Of a stretch of DNA of 64,000 bases, positions 33,701 through 48,700 are shown in pieces. The DNA is taken from assembly GCA_030141605.1 (NCBI GenBank), contig JAQGDQ010000162.1:124001-188000 (forward strand), in the 5' to 3' direction. The position numbers were made by a program, and so were the translations under genes. Under the pieces are notes generated by a model. The model worked only from the letters and a program-made list of their open reading frames with translations. It was not told the DNA's origin and did no database searches. Within the stretch, counting starts at the first letter, position 1. Each line of letters begins with the position of its first letter. This stretch comes from Tubiluchus corallicola. Its lineage: Eukaryota; Priapulida; Priapulimorpha; Priapulimorphida; Tubiluchidae.

Positions 33701-36700
33701 CTGAAAAGGCTTATTGGCGATGGCCAGAAAGGTGTACAGTTAACCTAGTTAGGCAATAGAAAATTAGGCTCATGTAACTTGCATTGGTAAAGGTAGGAGA
33801 AGTACTTAATGCTCTACTGAAGCACTCATGATCATGCTTTTTAAGCATTTGCCTCAATAAAAGTCTTTTTTGTTGCTGCTTCGTCATCTTTGCTGACAAA
33901 AATAAAAAGTTTTGCCGTCCCTGTTTTAGCTGGGTTAAAGAAAACAAGTCGGCTTTGCAAACTGCAAAAATAGGCTTCCGCACTCCTTTAAATTTCCGTT
34001 TCTTTGAAATATTTTTTCCAGGACAAGACATTGAAATGTATGGTTTACAGAATCACAGGCGCTGTAGCGGCTTCAAACTACATACAAATTCCAAGGTCGT
34101 CCTCTCAAAGTTTGGCTCTGACTGGCCGTTACTGTTATATTTTATTCAAGTAAGTTCGCACGTGCTTTTTTATAATCATAAATAAAAGTAATTTTTAGTG
34201 GCTGAGTAACTTGCATTAATTCGTTTTGTTGGTGGGTCTTTAGTGCTTACTACACTTTGCATTCATCTTTGCCAATTACTATAAAATTACTATTATACTA
34301 TTATTATTACACTGCCTTCACTATTAAAGTAATTGAGGTGCAACAGGATTCTTATTAATTAGTTACTTCAAAATTTTATGAAACTGATTCTAGCCAGCTC
34401 ACAATTTACGGGCTAGAATAATACCTCACAGGTCATGATGTGTGGTTAACAACTTAAGTTAAGCAATATCGAACCTGGTTAGTAATTAGATGGGTGTCTC
34501 CTATGAAAAGGGCTTCATCAGATTCTATCATACTGCCCGTGTATCATCTTCTCGTTGAGGACTACTCAGTGCTGTGTTTACTTATCAAATCAATTTATTT
34601 CAATCCAGCAATACATATACAATACACCAACATAATTAATTTGTTAACAATACATCCGGTCTTCATAAAGTCAGGGTGATTTCTGTGTCATGTGCTCAGA
34701 GCCTTCACTTCATACTTTTTTACCTTTGTAATTGTTTGTCAGTTTTTTCTAATAATGTATTCACATGCTACATTGCTCCAGATAAAATAAGCTGCATGGA
34801 GTGGGAGCTCAGCAGCTTGCCACCTCTGCTATATATATATATTAGTACATATATATTAGTACAGTGAAAGTTAGTTCAGCAAGAATTACAATTCTAGTCT
34901 TAATAAGAAAACCTAAGCTGGTAGTAGCCAATTTCTTACTCAATAAATAGTCGTATCTGTAGGCCACTGGCTGGCAAACATTTTGTGATCCATGTGGATG
35001 TGATCGGAGCTGACGGATTGCCAATCCGCATTTCGCTGTCGAGTCTGTTCAAGGAATTTAAGTCGGAAGTATCCAGGTTGTTGTTTCCCTTATGCCGCAT
35101 GACGGATAACGAACCAGATTCCTACGGAGCAGATGGAGGTATAACTTGTAAACAAACAGTTTTGTTTAGTATTAGGCTTAATGTCATCTGAAGCTATGGG
35201 TCTTTGTAATTTTCGTTTTGTTGCTTCTTGATTCACAGATAATTTTGTAATTTTGCCTCATTAAATTTAATAAATCGGGTATTTATTTGTAACCAATTTT
35301 TACTTAAAGGGAAGAAAAAGAAATTTTAAAGTACATCTTAAAAAACTTTTCATACAGAGTTATGTTACTTACTATTATGCTTAGGTGTTTGTAAGACATA
35401 TAATTAGAAAAGAATACTCTTATTAATTTAAAATATTCATGTCATATGGTAAAACAGCATTGCAACGCCATCCCATTGAGTACCACTTGTTCGCCAAAAA
35501 TTGTATTTTTAATCTCATCACAATGTAAAGTAATTTAAACTTTTGCTTAGTTAGCGAAATGTGTGGTACAAGTGCTGTGATTATTTTTTAAGCTCTATGT
35601 AATTTTATCTAAACTTGTAGCGTTAAATGGCTGTGCGCCTAACGGTCATCGCGGGAGTTTAAATTTACAAGTTCTATATAGAGTTACAGCTAACACAAGT
35701 TCTGTATTCAGTAAGACAGCATGTAAATGGTATAAAATTTCAAGACTATATCTTGGGTGTTTTCTTGTACATAAAATATAATAGCAAAAATAAAAGCTTC
35801 ATTGTTCTAGAGTTCAGTTGAAAATGATAATAGTCATGTAACCACTGCAAGCTGGTCATTGAAGTTTGTAAGCCATGAGCACTTTTAATTTATTTTGCTA
35901 TTTTTTCCTATTGCTGCAGATAGCTCTGTAGACAATCACTCAGTGAATGTTTGGACAATCGTGTGTCTGGACCTGCAGGAAATTTTATATCTCTACTTGC
36001 GATGTGTATATTCTCACTTAAAGAGCATCCGTCTTTGTGCTTCTCTTCTTGTCAAGAACATCGTCGTCAGCGACACTTTCTTCTCACCAGGTTTGTAGCT
36101 TCCAAGCATTTTGAAATCTTTGGTGATGAATAGTACATTAGTAATCACATGTTAGTAACTCATGTACTTTCTAGTAGTAATTGTTAATATTGTGTATGAG
36201 TTGCAACTTAGGAACTAGAGAAGTAGGCAAGAATTTTTGTATTTTTGATAACTTGATTAATGAGTAATGGTAACAGTGCTAACACAACAATCTTATATGT
36301 TTTATGCATCACTACCATTATATAAAGGTGCTCACGTAAATGTAAATGCCAAGGGGTTGATTAATTGTATTTTTTTAAAATTCATATAAGATCTCACCTC
36401 TAGATTGTCTTCTCTGCTTGTATATTTATTTGTTTTATATGTGTCTTATATTGACATATAATTTATGTAACCTGCATTTTGTTTAACTCCTGCCAATTTC
36501 TTTCATTCCTATACCTCAAAGTGATCTATAATCTAATGTGGTCCATAAATATGATTTTTAAGAATTACCTATTTTATAGTGTAAGTAAAAAACAATATGT
36601 ATAAGTATAAATATAGTATAAGTGTAAGTAAAAACAATAAATATAAATAGAACTAACTGCTAAAGATTACGAATTGTGAACTATTATGTGGAACACTAAA

Positions 36701-39700
36701 TCTTGAACACTTGGTCTTTGTCGTTGTGAATGTCACCTATTCTAAAAATGGGCTTAATTTAATAGTGAACGGTTTACTCTAGTTTTGCTATATTCTAGTA
36801 GTTCTACTATTTGGCTATTCCAAGATGTTATGTGCAGACATCTGTTTACTTATATTTTTGTTGAAACTTCTACGTGAATAAACGTTTAAAGTATATTATA
36901 CTGTTAATCGTTTTGTCAACACGACAGTCGTACTCATTCCTCAGAAATGTGTTGTTAAAAAATAGGCACTATACTATATCACCTAAAACATTTTAGGTAA
37001 TTAATAATCTCCGTGAATAAATATACCAATGCAGTTAGTAAAAGGGAAGTCTAAAGGGGAAGAAAGGGAAGGAATTGTTCAGAATAATTGAACTGTCACA
37101 ATTGTTTGAACTGCATGGAAATGGCAGTAACTAATATGATAAGTATAAATAGAATAGAATAAAGTAGAAATTAATTTTTTTCATGGATACGTAAAAAATG
37201 TGTTACATACATGTTATTTCCATGATGGTCCAAGTGTTAGTATAAAAATGAGATCAGAAAGTACAAAATACACAGAAACTATTAAAAATGCTGCAGATTA
37301 CTATAAGTTAAACTAAGATTATGTACAAATTAAATAATAACAAAAGTGCAACGTAAACTTAAATGTAGTGTAAACCATTGACAATTGTCACAAACCACTA
37401 GTCGTCAATTAAGAAACTATGAGTGAAACAAAGGATAAAAGATACGGATGTTAATATATTGTAAACTACTGGTAGGTATGAATTGTATAATTGTATTGTA
37501 TTTTATAAATTAAAAAATGATGTAAAAATCCATATTATAAAAATTGTAGAATTAAAAGATAGTGAATAGACAAAAAATCAAAGCACAAAGGATCAGCGAT
37601 GATTATATATAAAAATTATGGATATAAGATCAAATTTGTACAGTAAAACTTTGCTTTATTGTTGTGCATAATAAGTACATCCTTTATTGTTATGCAGAGG
37701 AACAAGGCACTGCTAAACTGCCGAAGGTTATGAGCTATCCACTAATGAAGGGTCAAACCTGGACAGATCATTATAGCTTTGTTGTGTAAGTGTGAATTTG
37801 TGTCGTTTTCTTATCTTTTTCCATAGGGTGTTCTGATAAGGGGTTCTCCAAGATCTTGACTTGATCTCGTGTGGAGCTGCATTTTTCTTCTCTTTTTACT
37901 GGCAGATAAGTGTGTGATCGAGAAAACAGAAACAGTCGCCATGTTCGAATATTTCTTACCTTAAGTTCCCGTATTTTCCTTACTTAAAGGCCTATATAAT
38001 TCTAACAGACACTGAAGTTTTTTTAATGCATTCTTATGTTTACATAAAGAATTCGTAGTTATTATTAAACAAAAGAAACTGATGAATTAAATAACTTGTC
38101 TTTTTCTGGCAAATTGCCAAAGCGTGAATTGCTGTAAAGATCACCATGTTTTGTGTCTTTGGCGTGAGTGAGCGAGAATGACGCACGAGGTACAGAAACT
38201 GTCTTTGGTTACTGATGTTTGTTTATCGATCTTTGGTGACCTTGTGACTTATTACGTTGTTCTTTTCACGCAACGAAAAATAGTGGTTCTGCAAATTTAA
38301 TACCTACAACAAGTGATTAAAAATCAAAAGAAACGAATTTTACAGTAAGTTTATAATAAAATTAATTGAATAATGAGAGTAGGATTTTAAATTGTAAAAG
38401 CTTATATTATAGTGAGGGCTTAGTTTGACTTTACTGTAATAATTCATAATTATGACTGAGTTGAAGTTTGAACATTTTTTAGTTTGCCAGTCACGCGATC
38501 AGTGCTGTCTGATCATTCGCTGCAACTAAATCTTCACTCCAGCAGCACAATCGACACAGAAGTTGGCATAGAAGACGGTCAGTCGAGAGACGTTAGCGTT
38601 CATCGTCCCACGAGTTCTTCATCTACGGCTCTCAGCATTTTGACCACGCCGAAAAAGGTATGAACGTGGACGTTGTCTGATGTAATTCATGACAAATATT
38701 AAAAATTTCATTGTTCAAGTCTCTTTAATGCTGTCGTTTCACAGCAACTGAATCAATTCAGCACACATGTGTCTCCACCTAGACCTACTGCTAAGGTGTG
38801 GTGGGCAGACTGCATTACTGTGATTCAAAATAGCCATCTATTTTACATTGTGTCATTTTATATTAGTAACTCATGTTTTTCATAATTGCTTATATTCTTT
38901 AATTTGTGGAAAATGTAGAAGCCAAAGAATTTGAAGAAACACAGCAAAAGTTCTCGAAAACCAATTTCTACCACTCCATTGTCAACTACTAAGAATTATG
39001 GTACTGCCACAATTCAAGGTAATAAGGAAGTGCACATTTTTGCTCCACCTGGTGGTGAAGTTGTTATACATCATGGAAAACCCAAGGTAAAATCCAGTCT
39101 CTATATATAACTAAATAATTCTAAAATAAGAACAAGCTTTTAATCTTAGCATAGTAGTGTAGAAAAATACTACCGACTAGCAACTGAAAAACACTGTTTC
39201 ATAAAATTATTATAAAAATAGTTATTGGCCTGTCATAGGCCACGGCTTCTTAAGTTCTCTTTCATTATTTTCTTTAATAACTGCCATCATTTTCACATAA
39301 TTATTGTTATTTTACTGATTATATACTGTATTTCAGAATTCTGTGCCAATCAATGTGATAATGGTATATGGTAAATCAATAAATTATTTTGCAATTTTGA
39401 AAATATTGAATTTAAAGTTGTTTTGCAATTTATGTTATGTTATGGTATGTTACTCGAGTTTTTAGCAAGTGAAAGCTTGTGAATTTGCTTACAAGAAGGT
39501 ACCGCTGTAAGCAGTAATATAAATACATTTTTGAGTACAATAAGCATCGTGTTTAAATAGTTTTAGCGTTGTTCTAATGTGTCACACTGCAATATCTGTA
39601 AGTATGACAACTGCATAAACATACGTATGCATTAGTACCCTGCAGTATGCCTGGGGGGTATGCGTGCAGTATGCTTAACATACGTTTGCTCAGTAGCTAG

Positions 39701-42700
39701 TGACACAACAATTTTTTAATCATCTTTTTTAGATTGAGCGCAGCAGATTACTGTTGTAGCATTTCATCCACTGCATTTACAGCATGCTATGTATTTCTGA
39801 GGAATTATTTTATTTTATTTGTTTTATAGGTGGAGAAAGACGTTCGAGAACCAAATCGTATTCGTACGGTCAGCCCTAGTAAACAAGTGTTAGAACCTAA
39901 TCCTATAATGCGTTTACATAGAGTGATAGGCTTTGACATGGCCGGTTTATGCACCGCAGAATTCATGCAAGACGGAACTCGCATTGTGTATCCAGCCTTT
40001 GCCGTTGTCGTAATCATGGACATCATAACCGGAGAGCAGAAATTCCTTGTTGGACACACTGACAAAATCGCCGCTGTAACGATAGACGGCCGTAGTGAGA
40101 TGATAGCTTCTGGTCAGTATGGTGGCTCCTCTGTTGTGCGAATATGGAAGCCTTGTTCTAATGAATGCGTGGCCATTGTGAGGGCTCATGATCACGGGCT
40201 GAAGTTGCTAAGATACTCTTCATCTGGACAAATGCTTTATGGCGTGGGGAAAGATACTCATGGTTTAGACATGATTGTGGCTTGGGACACATCTGGCGCT
40301 GAAAAGGGCCACGTGGTCCAGTTGGCAGTAGCCCATACGACCTCTGTGATATCATCTTTTGAAATTAATCCCGTTCACATGCACAAGTTTGCTACTTGCG
40401 GACCGGGTAACGTCCACGTTTGGCGGTTTTCCAAAAACTCGCTACGAAGTTGTTCGGTGAATTTGCGCATGTATTCTCAAGTGAAACTTACAGATATCTG
40501 CTACCGATTAATAGATGTTCATAGCGCAGTGCACGATTACACACTGTTCGCCAGCACTGCATGTGGACACTTGTTCGAAATAAATCCGGACACTGCCAGT
40601 GTGTTTCACGTCCGGATAATGGTGGCATCTCGTTCCGGGGACGTTAACATGAGCGGATCGAGTTCTACAATCACTACTGGCAAGGGCATATCTGTGAACA
40701 GTATCACTTCGAGTAGGTCCATATGCGCCACAGGTTCCAATGATGGATGTCTTCGCGTGTGGTCGAGGGATTTCGATGCTACGCTTGTCGAAGTGCAGCA
40801 CGAGAGTCCTGTTATAAAAGTTCTGGTTAGTGAAGATGGGCTGAAGGTGTTCTGTGTAACCTCGCACGGAAGTTTGGGTATCGTTGATATAACAACTCAG
40901 GAATATACAACTTTAGTTCGATCTCATATTGGAGAAGTTCTTTCAGTGTCACTGGATCCATCTGGTGACTACTTTAGTACTGTTAGTATTGACGGTACAT
41001 TACGTATCTGGTCAACACGCATATATCAGCAAATTTACGATTTTAGCCTTCCCGGCGAGAAGCCATGTTGCATTGGGTTTTGTCCGGAGGTGTTCCAGCC
41101 GGACGTTAAGCAGTTTGCGACTGGGTTTCTGAGTGGCAAAGTTGTGATATTTGAGATTCCGTCCATGGCAACCATTGACGAATTAAAACCGCTAGCCGGT
41201 CAAATAACTGGTTTGTGTTATTGTTCAAAAAATAAGGATAAACTGTGTTATTGTGATCAGTCTGGCACTATTGTCTTGTACAACATTGATGTGTTTGGTT
41301 ACTCTTTAATTCGTGTCTTGTCTTCTGCGGTTTTGTCTGATGCATCGCTGTTACCAAACGCTTTAACCGTGAGTCCGAGTGGAGAGCACATTGCTTGCAT
41401 TGGTCCCTCAGAACAAATTGTGACCGTTTTCGACACCGTTGATCTAAGCACAGTTCTGCGTCTAGATATTAGTCTGGTGAAGATAAATTTCAGCACTACT
41501 TTCCCGTGCCTAGACTCGGCAGTGCAGGTAGCCTTTAGTCAAGGTCCTCGTGAGTCGCGTGCCCTTTTTGTCGCGACATCAAGCGGCCGTTTATTGAGGT
41601 TTGATGTCGACAATGGTGCCCTTTGTTCTCAAAGACGCGAAGTTCACACCGGGAGTTGTTCCGCTGTTGTTTCTTCGATAAGTGGAAAGTATGTTTTGAC
41701 GGCAGGCGACGGAAATATTAAAGTTTGGAATAGTACTTTGAGTGCCAATATCATTCCACAAATGTTCATTGGTCACAGTTCGAAGATAAATGCACTGCGG
41801 TTTGCTGCCGATGGGACAAAGCTCGTGTCTGTCGGCGATGCCATTTTCGTCTGGCGATTTTTGGACGGAGAATCGAGGCAGAGAGGATGGGATGATGTGG
41901 ATTTTCTAAAAGATTCTCGCCAAAGTCTTTCTCTGGAAAGTATGTCTCATCCACAACCCAGGGAATTAATACTGGACAGACAACCCAGTGTATTAGGTAT
42001 TTCTGCATTTTGATTGGTAAATGTGATCTGACCTGGCCACACATTTTCATTTTATGTGTTTGTTCATTTTTGTCAGAAATCTTCCGTAATTGTTCCATGA
42101 TTATTTTTCAATGAGTGGATATGAGTGGGGCTTGCTACTAAATGTTAATGTTTTTTTATCATACTGTTATCTAATTGATGAGAGTTGTTGTGTGTCCACA
42201 TTTGAATTGAATGTACACATGCAGATGTATAGTAAGTCCTTGCTTAATGACTCCCCCTTTATCTTGCAGACAATATGAACAAGGATGCAGTTCCTGATAC
42301 GGCTGATACAGCTTGCCAGACGGTAAGTTTGCTTACGAGTGCTAAGTTAAAACATTACTCAGTTTCGTAAAGTTCTTGTGTTCGGCGACGTTTGTATGAA
42401 TAACGTTGCCGAGTATTGCAACACTAATTTGTAATAGTCATCGTTCTATTATAAATCACTAGGCTTCATGTTGTTGGTAAAAAAGCTTAAAGGGAAGAAA
42501 AGGGAATTTTAAAATATATGCAAAAGAATTTTCCGTACAAACTACAAAGTTATAGTACTTAGCATTATGCTTACCTGTTTGAAAGACTTATATAACTGGA
42601 CAAGAAAATTGTTAATAAGTCAAAATACTTGTAGTACCTGGTAAAACTGCACTGCATTGCTATCTCAGTGTGCACAACTGATTTATCAAAAAACATTATT

Positions 42701-45700
42701 GATCTTAATTTTTTGCTGAGTTAATAAAAAGTGTGTTACAAAAGCTCTGATTATTTTGTCAAACTGCATAATATTATCTAAACCTGTTTCAAATGACCTT
42801 CTGTTAAAATGGCTGCACCTAACGGTCATCGCGGGAGTTCAAATTTACATGTTTTGTTGTCCAGCGTTACTATAACACAAGCTCCATATGCAATAATACA
42901 GTATGGCGGTCATACAAAAATTTTTAAACTTTATTTATGAATAGTGTTTTATGTGCTATAAAAATGCATATTGTCAAAGTTTTGCACTGTGCAGTGTTGA
43001 ATCGAAAGAATGTTGTCTATTTTAAGACGAAATTCTGTAATCTTGTTATAATTGCACCCAAAAACTGTTTATGTTTCACCAAATTTCTCTTGCAGATTTT
43101 ACATGCTGAGAATAGTTTGGAAACGGCTGATAAAAAGTCTGACTACTACACAACTGCTGAACCGTGTATGGTATTTTCTTAGCGTACTACAGTTTCACTT
43201 GTAGATAAAAGCTTCATAGTTTCATAAGATGGCACAAAGGCAATAGGGCAAGCATTTCATTATGTGTTACGCAGGTTCTTATATTGTTTTAATTATCTAT
43301 GCATTTTTTGATTATTTAATATTTTGTGTTTTGGCAAGACATTAATCAAACTTGGTTCAAACATGATATACTGCCACCACATTTCAAGATGACCCACCCT
43401 GTCAAAATGGTTGGGTCTCATCGTGGGAGTTTAAATTTACTCTGTTTTATACAACATTGCTGCTATTACAAGCTCTGTGCGCAATAAGGCAGCAGGTAGA
43501 TGATACCAAATTTCAAGATGAACTTTTTTTACCTTTATGTAAGTATAGGGTTTCTTGTGCGTTAATTAAACTATTGCAAGCTGCTACACACTAAGCTCAA
43601 ATCGAACACAAGACGAGAAGATTTGTTGATGGAAAGTTTGCCCAAAAAATGAATTTTAAGTGATTTTTAAATTTGGTAGCATTTTTGGTGTTTAACCACA
43701 GTCGGAGACCCGCTATTGCAAAAGTTTAGTCTGCGAATGTTGAACGTTTGAATCTGACATTAATATTTTCATTTGATCCAGGTCTGTGATTTATATCATT
43801 TTGGTGATCTTGTTGTAGATCATGTTAACATGGCTGACAGAACAGCAAGCAACGGCATAAATAGCAATCACATGGAACCTAGAACTTTCCAGACTCCCTC
43901 AGCAAAGTGTCACTTTCGGAGGAAGACCCGGGAAACTTTCCTAGCAGAGGTATAAAAGTGGCAGTTACCGTTGAGCGTGTTCTTCTCAAAATGGAACATC
44001 TTAATATTAGAATTCTTCACAAGATGAATGCCATTTGGCATAGGTCAACCAGACCTCTTCTGTGCTTTTTTTTAAATCACCAAAGGTTAAAGGAAGACAG
44101 GATAATTTTTCATACCCTACCCCAAGTACGGTAAAAAGTATCCATTTTAACAGCAATAATATTGTGGTAAAGCATTTCTGGTGATTAAATAATAGGCTAT
44201 TGATGACATCACAAACAAATATAATTTTCAGCAGCACAAACATTCCGTGAGCGTGTTTCAAATGTTTGCAAAGGCAAAGATTGAAGTTCAGTGCTACTGT
44301 AAGGGATTCAGTGTGTTGTACTAAAACTCTTGTAAAGACATTCTTGAAAAAATAGTATGTTTCCTTTCAATATTTTAAATAGTAGATTGTTTTGACCTAT
44401 ATTTTAAGATTGGGTCCGGTTTTCCTTTAAAGGATTTAGCATACTTTTAGTCATAGACCCGGAAGGTTTTGGACAATGTTTGAAGACCATGCTTCAAATT
44501 TGTGTATTGCGCTATCTGAGTTTAAAATTTAAGCTTTAACACTTGACACCTGACTTGATATGAAGAATGAGTGCGTAAAACGATTTTTATTAACCTATCC
44601 AGTAATTTACACTTTCACACTATAATTCTAGACTTTTATACAGTAAACACTCTGCAAGCTTGGAGCCTGGACCCATTAGAAGGTGTACTTAATGCAGACG
44701 ATACTGGCAAGCAGGGGCGTATCAAGATTTTATGACGTCCTAGGCTAATCATAGTTCTGTCCCTCACATCTCTATTGTGAAGTCATGGTCATCTATGTAA
44801 TCAGCAGATTAATCATTACTTGTGGTGTAATACTATTAACCAAGTTTCTATGTGGTCATCATTAGTTACATGTATTTGCATAGTTCTTATATTCATGTAG
44901 GCCGCACAACTGCTTGTTGTGTAATACTTTACACTTGCTCGTTATGTGGCACTTAGAAGCTGTGCTCAGTAACTGCCTGTGGTGTGTTATAAAATATGCC
45001 GTTTACATTTGGAATATGAAAGTATACACCTTTTCTGAGGCGAATAAGATTTTTTCCTAAAATGTTGCGCTTGTCAAACTTTGGCGCCCTAGGCTATAGC
45101 CTAGTTAGCATATTGGCTAATACACCCCTGGTGGCAAGACCAGAACTTAACTAGTTATGAAGGATAGACCTCTAAATTTGGACACTTGACTGGCGTAGCT
45201 GTGCTATTATGTTTAGACTTGTGTGCATTCTCCTTCAATAGAATGATTCTCCGTCACTTAACTATTTACTGACCACTCTTGGTGCTGCGTAACTTCATTG
45301 CTACTCATGCTGTTCATTCCTGGGAGTAATTGTACAATGTAATTACTTTGACCCAATTGCTGAGCTGAAACATTTATCTTCTTATGCAAAAAAACAAATT
45401 ACTATTCATTAAACAGTTATCCACTAATTCATATATTTGTCTATATTATATATAAATCTATATATATAATTTATATATTCTAGCACATAAAATGTCACAA
45501 ACTTTTTTAACTCCTTCTTCCCACATCATTGTTTCAGAAACGATACATGACATCGGACTCGTCAGCGGGCTTGCAACTGAAATCCGTTTTCGGATACAAC
45601 GGCAACGGGCGGCATAACATGGTGTGGTACCCAGACACGGGACTGTTTGCATATTCGTCAGGTTGCTTAGTTGTCGTAGAAAATCTTTCAAGTGGCACGC

Positions 45701-48700
45701 AGAGACATTTACGTCAGCATACGGAGGAGATATCCACCCTAGCTTTGCAGTCTGATTGCCAGGTGTGTTGGTAGTGTCTTGTCAGAACCATGATAACTTG
45801 TAATATAGGTTTGTTTGTATTATGCTGCATATACCGCCTAATTTGATGCACTTTTCAGTCTTATTGTTTGTACTCCCACTACTCACTTATTGGTTTATAT
45901 GCAAATGGTGTCAAGTTCTAGAGTGAGAGTAAGCTTTATTGATTATTTATTTATTTATTTGCTTGTCTTTTATTGGTTTATTTTTAAGGAAAAATGCTGT
46001 GCACATAAGTTGCTACATGGTGGTCATAGTTTTTTCATAAGGTTACTTGCTTTTACTTAAGTATCAACTCTTTAACACTGATATTTCAAGGCTGACTGTA
46101 GTATAGCGGGAGGTATGGTTGCCCTGTATGGTAGCCAAATTGTCCACCCACTTCCTTAATTGTAACACAGCCTTCGACTGCTACAAATACACGTATATGA
46201 AATTGCCATTCAACTAAGGTATTTCTTCTTGACGAAAATATGAAAACACTGAACAACTAGATGTTTAAGTTAACTGTTTCGAATTCTCAAGTCCTTTCTC
46301 ATCTCTTCAACGTCAAGTTATTCAGTATAATTGTTGAAAGAATTGCTAAGAATTGATAAGTGATTCTAGTTGAGCAAAGATAATTCTTCATTAATTTAAA
46401 CTTAGAAAAACTCCGCTCGCAGCTACCATGCTAACAGCTCACACTGGACCTTCAATTAAAACATAGCGAAGCACTTGACTGGTTTTGTCTGTGTGAGATA
46501 AATCTGGCGTGGTGTGAAAGATCATTGCAAAATATTTTGCCTGTTTAACTTGATCACAACTATTTTCTTTTTCACATTTTCTCGAAGAACAGTAATAAAC
46601 TCATTTTGAATCTGTGGTGACAGATAGAACATAGTTATCTTGCCAATCATCCCAGCGATGAAAACATTAACATTTTTTGCTAGGCCTTTATTTACATTCA
46701 ACTATGTTTGCTTTGTTGGAAGTTTAGGAAATATGTAAGCTTCTTGTTTTAAGGTACTGGCTTCAGCTTCGGTAGCTGCATCTGAGCCGGGTTTTTGTTT
46801 GATATGCGTCTGGAATTTGCACGATTACACCTGCACGTCTTCGTTGGTGTCGCAACACAAATATGCCGTCATCTGCATGGATTTTTCTAAAGATGGTCGC
46901 TTTCTTCTGTCTGCAGGTAAGGCTTCGGCGAGTAATCTGTACCCAAAAGTGTCTTCGTCTTTTCAAATAGCTCAAATTAGTGCTCGTTTGTACTTGATTT
47001 GGCAGCCATAAATATACTTTTTTGGTAAAAATATATTTAGGCTATAATTAAAACGTGTTTTGTTGTGTGTGACATTCAGTAGCAACTTGGTATTGAATTG
47101 TCAGACAATACCAATAGTAAGCAAGCATTGTGAAGCACTGGCATGAAATTACGAAAGGAGAACAGAGAAAAAGGGTAAGAAACTGATTTATAAATAACTA
47201 GACAGACAAATAATACATTGATATCAGGCAACAAAATATTTTAACACTGGAAGAATTATTATCGCTGTAGGTTATTAGAACGTTCATCAGTGTCTCTAGA
47301 TTACTAGATGTTCAGCAATGTAACATTAATTTTTTATAGCTATGCATGTCTGCTTGACAAAGCTATAATGATTACTTTAATAAAAATTAGAAGATTTACA
47401 AGACAGGAATTCGAATCCAGGCTAAATGTGTGGGGCTTTCGGACTGATAGTCAAATGCCTTATCCATTAGGCCACAAATAAAATCCAGATTTTCTTGAGG
47501 CTTCCAGTTCATTCCTGGTGGTACGTTGCTGTCAGGTGGAAACATGCAGTGAGAATTAATCGCTCTTGCAACAATGAAAACTGTAACCCGCGACAGCTTT
47601 CAAACATAAACGTGACGATGATAACTGTTTGATCTGGTCAACAACTCAATGCAAGGCAATGTTTTATTGTCTCACACATGATTCCATAACTGTTTGTGGT
47701 GTGTTAAAAATGCAAGACAAAACAGCCGGATAGCAAAATGTACCTCTCATGTTACTTTTAAGAGGAATCTAGAATAAATAATTTTTGTTTGATCAAAATT
47801 TGTATAATACCAGGTGACTTCCGTGATCCAATGATTACTGTCTGGGACATGTACTCTTTAGCAGCGGTGGCGACCGCTTCTCTCCTCTTTCCGCTGCATC
47901 ATCTCAACTGGGATCCATATCACGTGGACGAGTTCGTTGTAGTCGGTGGGCGAGGAAGCGTATCGTTCTGGTTGGTGTGTGAGCAGAAAGACAGGTTAAA
48001 CTTAGCCGTATTGAATGTACATTATCCAGAAATACCAGCGGGTTTACTGCAGACGCGGGTATGTTGCTTAACATTTACTAAATATTTGTGACACTTGTTG
48101 ATTTTGTTACAAACAGTAATTTCTCGCTTAACGACTCCCCGTTTAGCGACATTTCGTTTTAACGAAGCTGAGCATTTGTCTCCTTTTTCTCACTTAACTA
48201 CTCAAATTTTATTTTAACGACGAATTATTTTAATTTTTTCAAAGCAACTTTCTATTTTGTCAACACATTTTTAACAAATTTGAAGCATCTAAAACAGTAC
48301 GTATTACATTATTTTGTTCTAATACAGTATCATAAAAAATTCTAACTTTTTGCTTCCCGACTGACTACTAAATGCGAAATCTATCTGTGATCTGTGATTC
48401 AGGCAGCCAAGTGCAAACCTTATGGAAATGAATTTTGCCTGCAACCTGTTGCTACAGCTACCAGATGAAACTGTCATAAACCCAGAGCTTGGCTTTCATT
48501 ACCAGGTGTTTAACCACTAACTACTTCATTCTTCAACCTTAATGAATGAGAAACCACTAGCTAGGTTTTGGTAAGAAAGATAGGTGGTTTTAAGCAAACA
48601 ATTAGAAATTAATCAGTAGAAATACGAATAAAACTCCTGAAAGTTTTAATCCGTATGATATAAGCAGCATTGATTTTTGGCTCTGGAAGATATCTCAATT

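Noticed and set aside
39805-42098. Several 60-119 codon antisense frames across the large WDR90 exon
   Set aside because: They are shadows of the real + strand exon; no splice sites or domains support them.
47403-47475. Functional tRNA-Arg gene
   Set aside because: The acceptor and T-stems do not pair and the anticodon arm is damaged; treated as a relic or SINE head.
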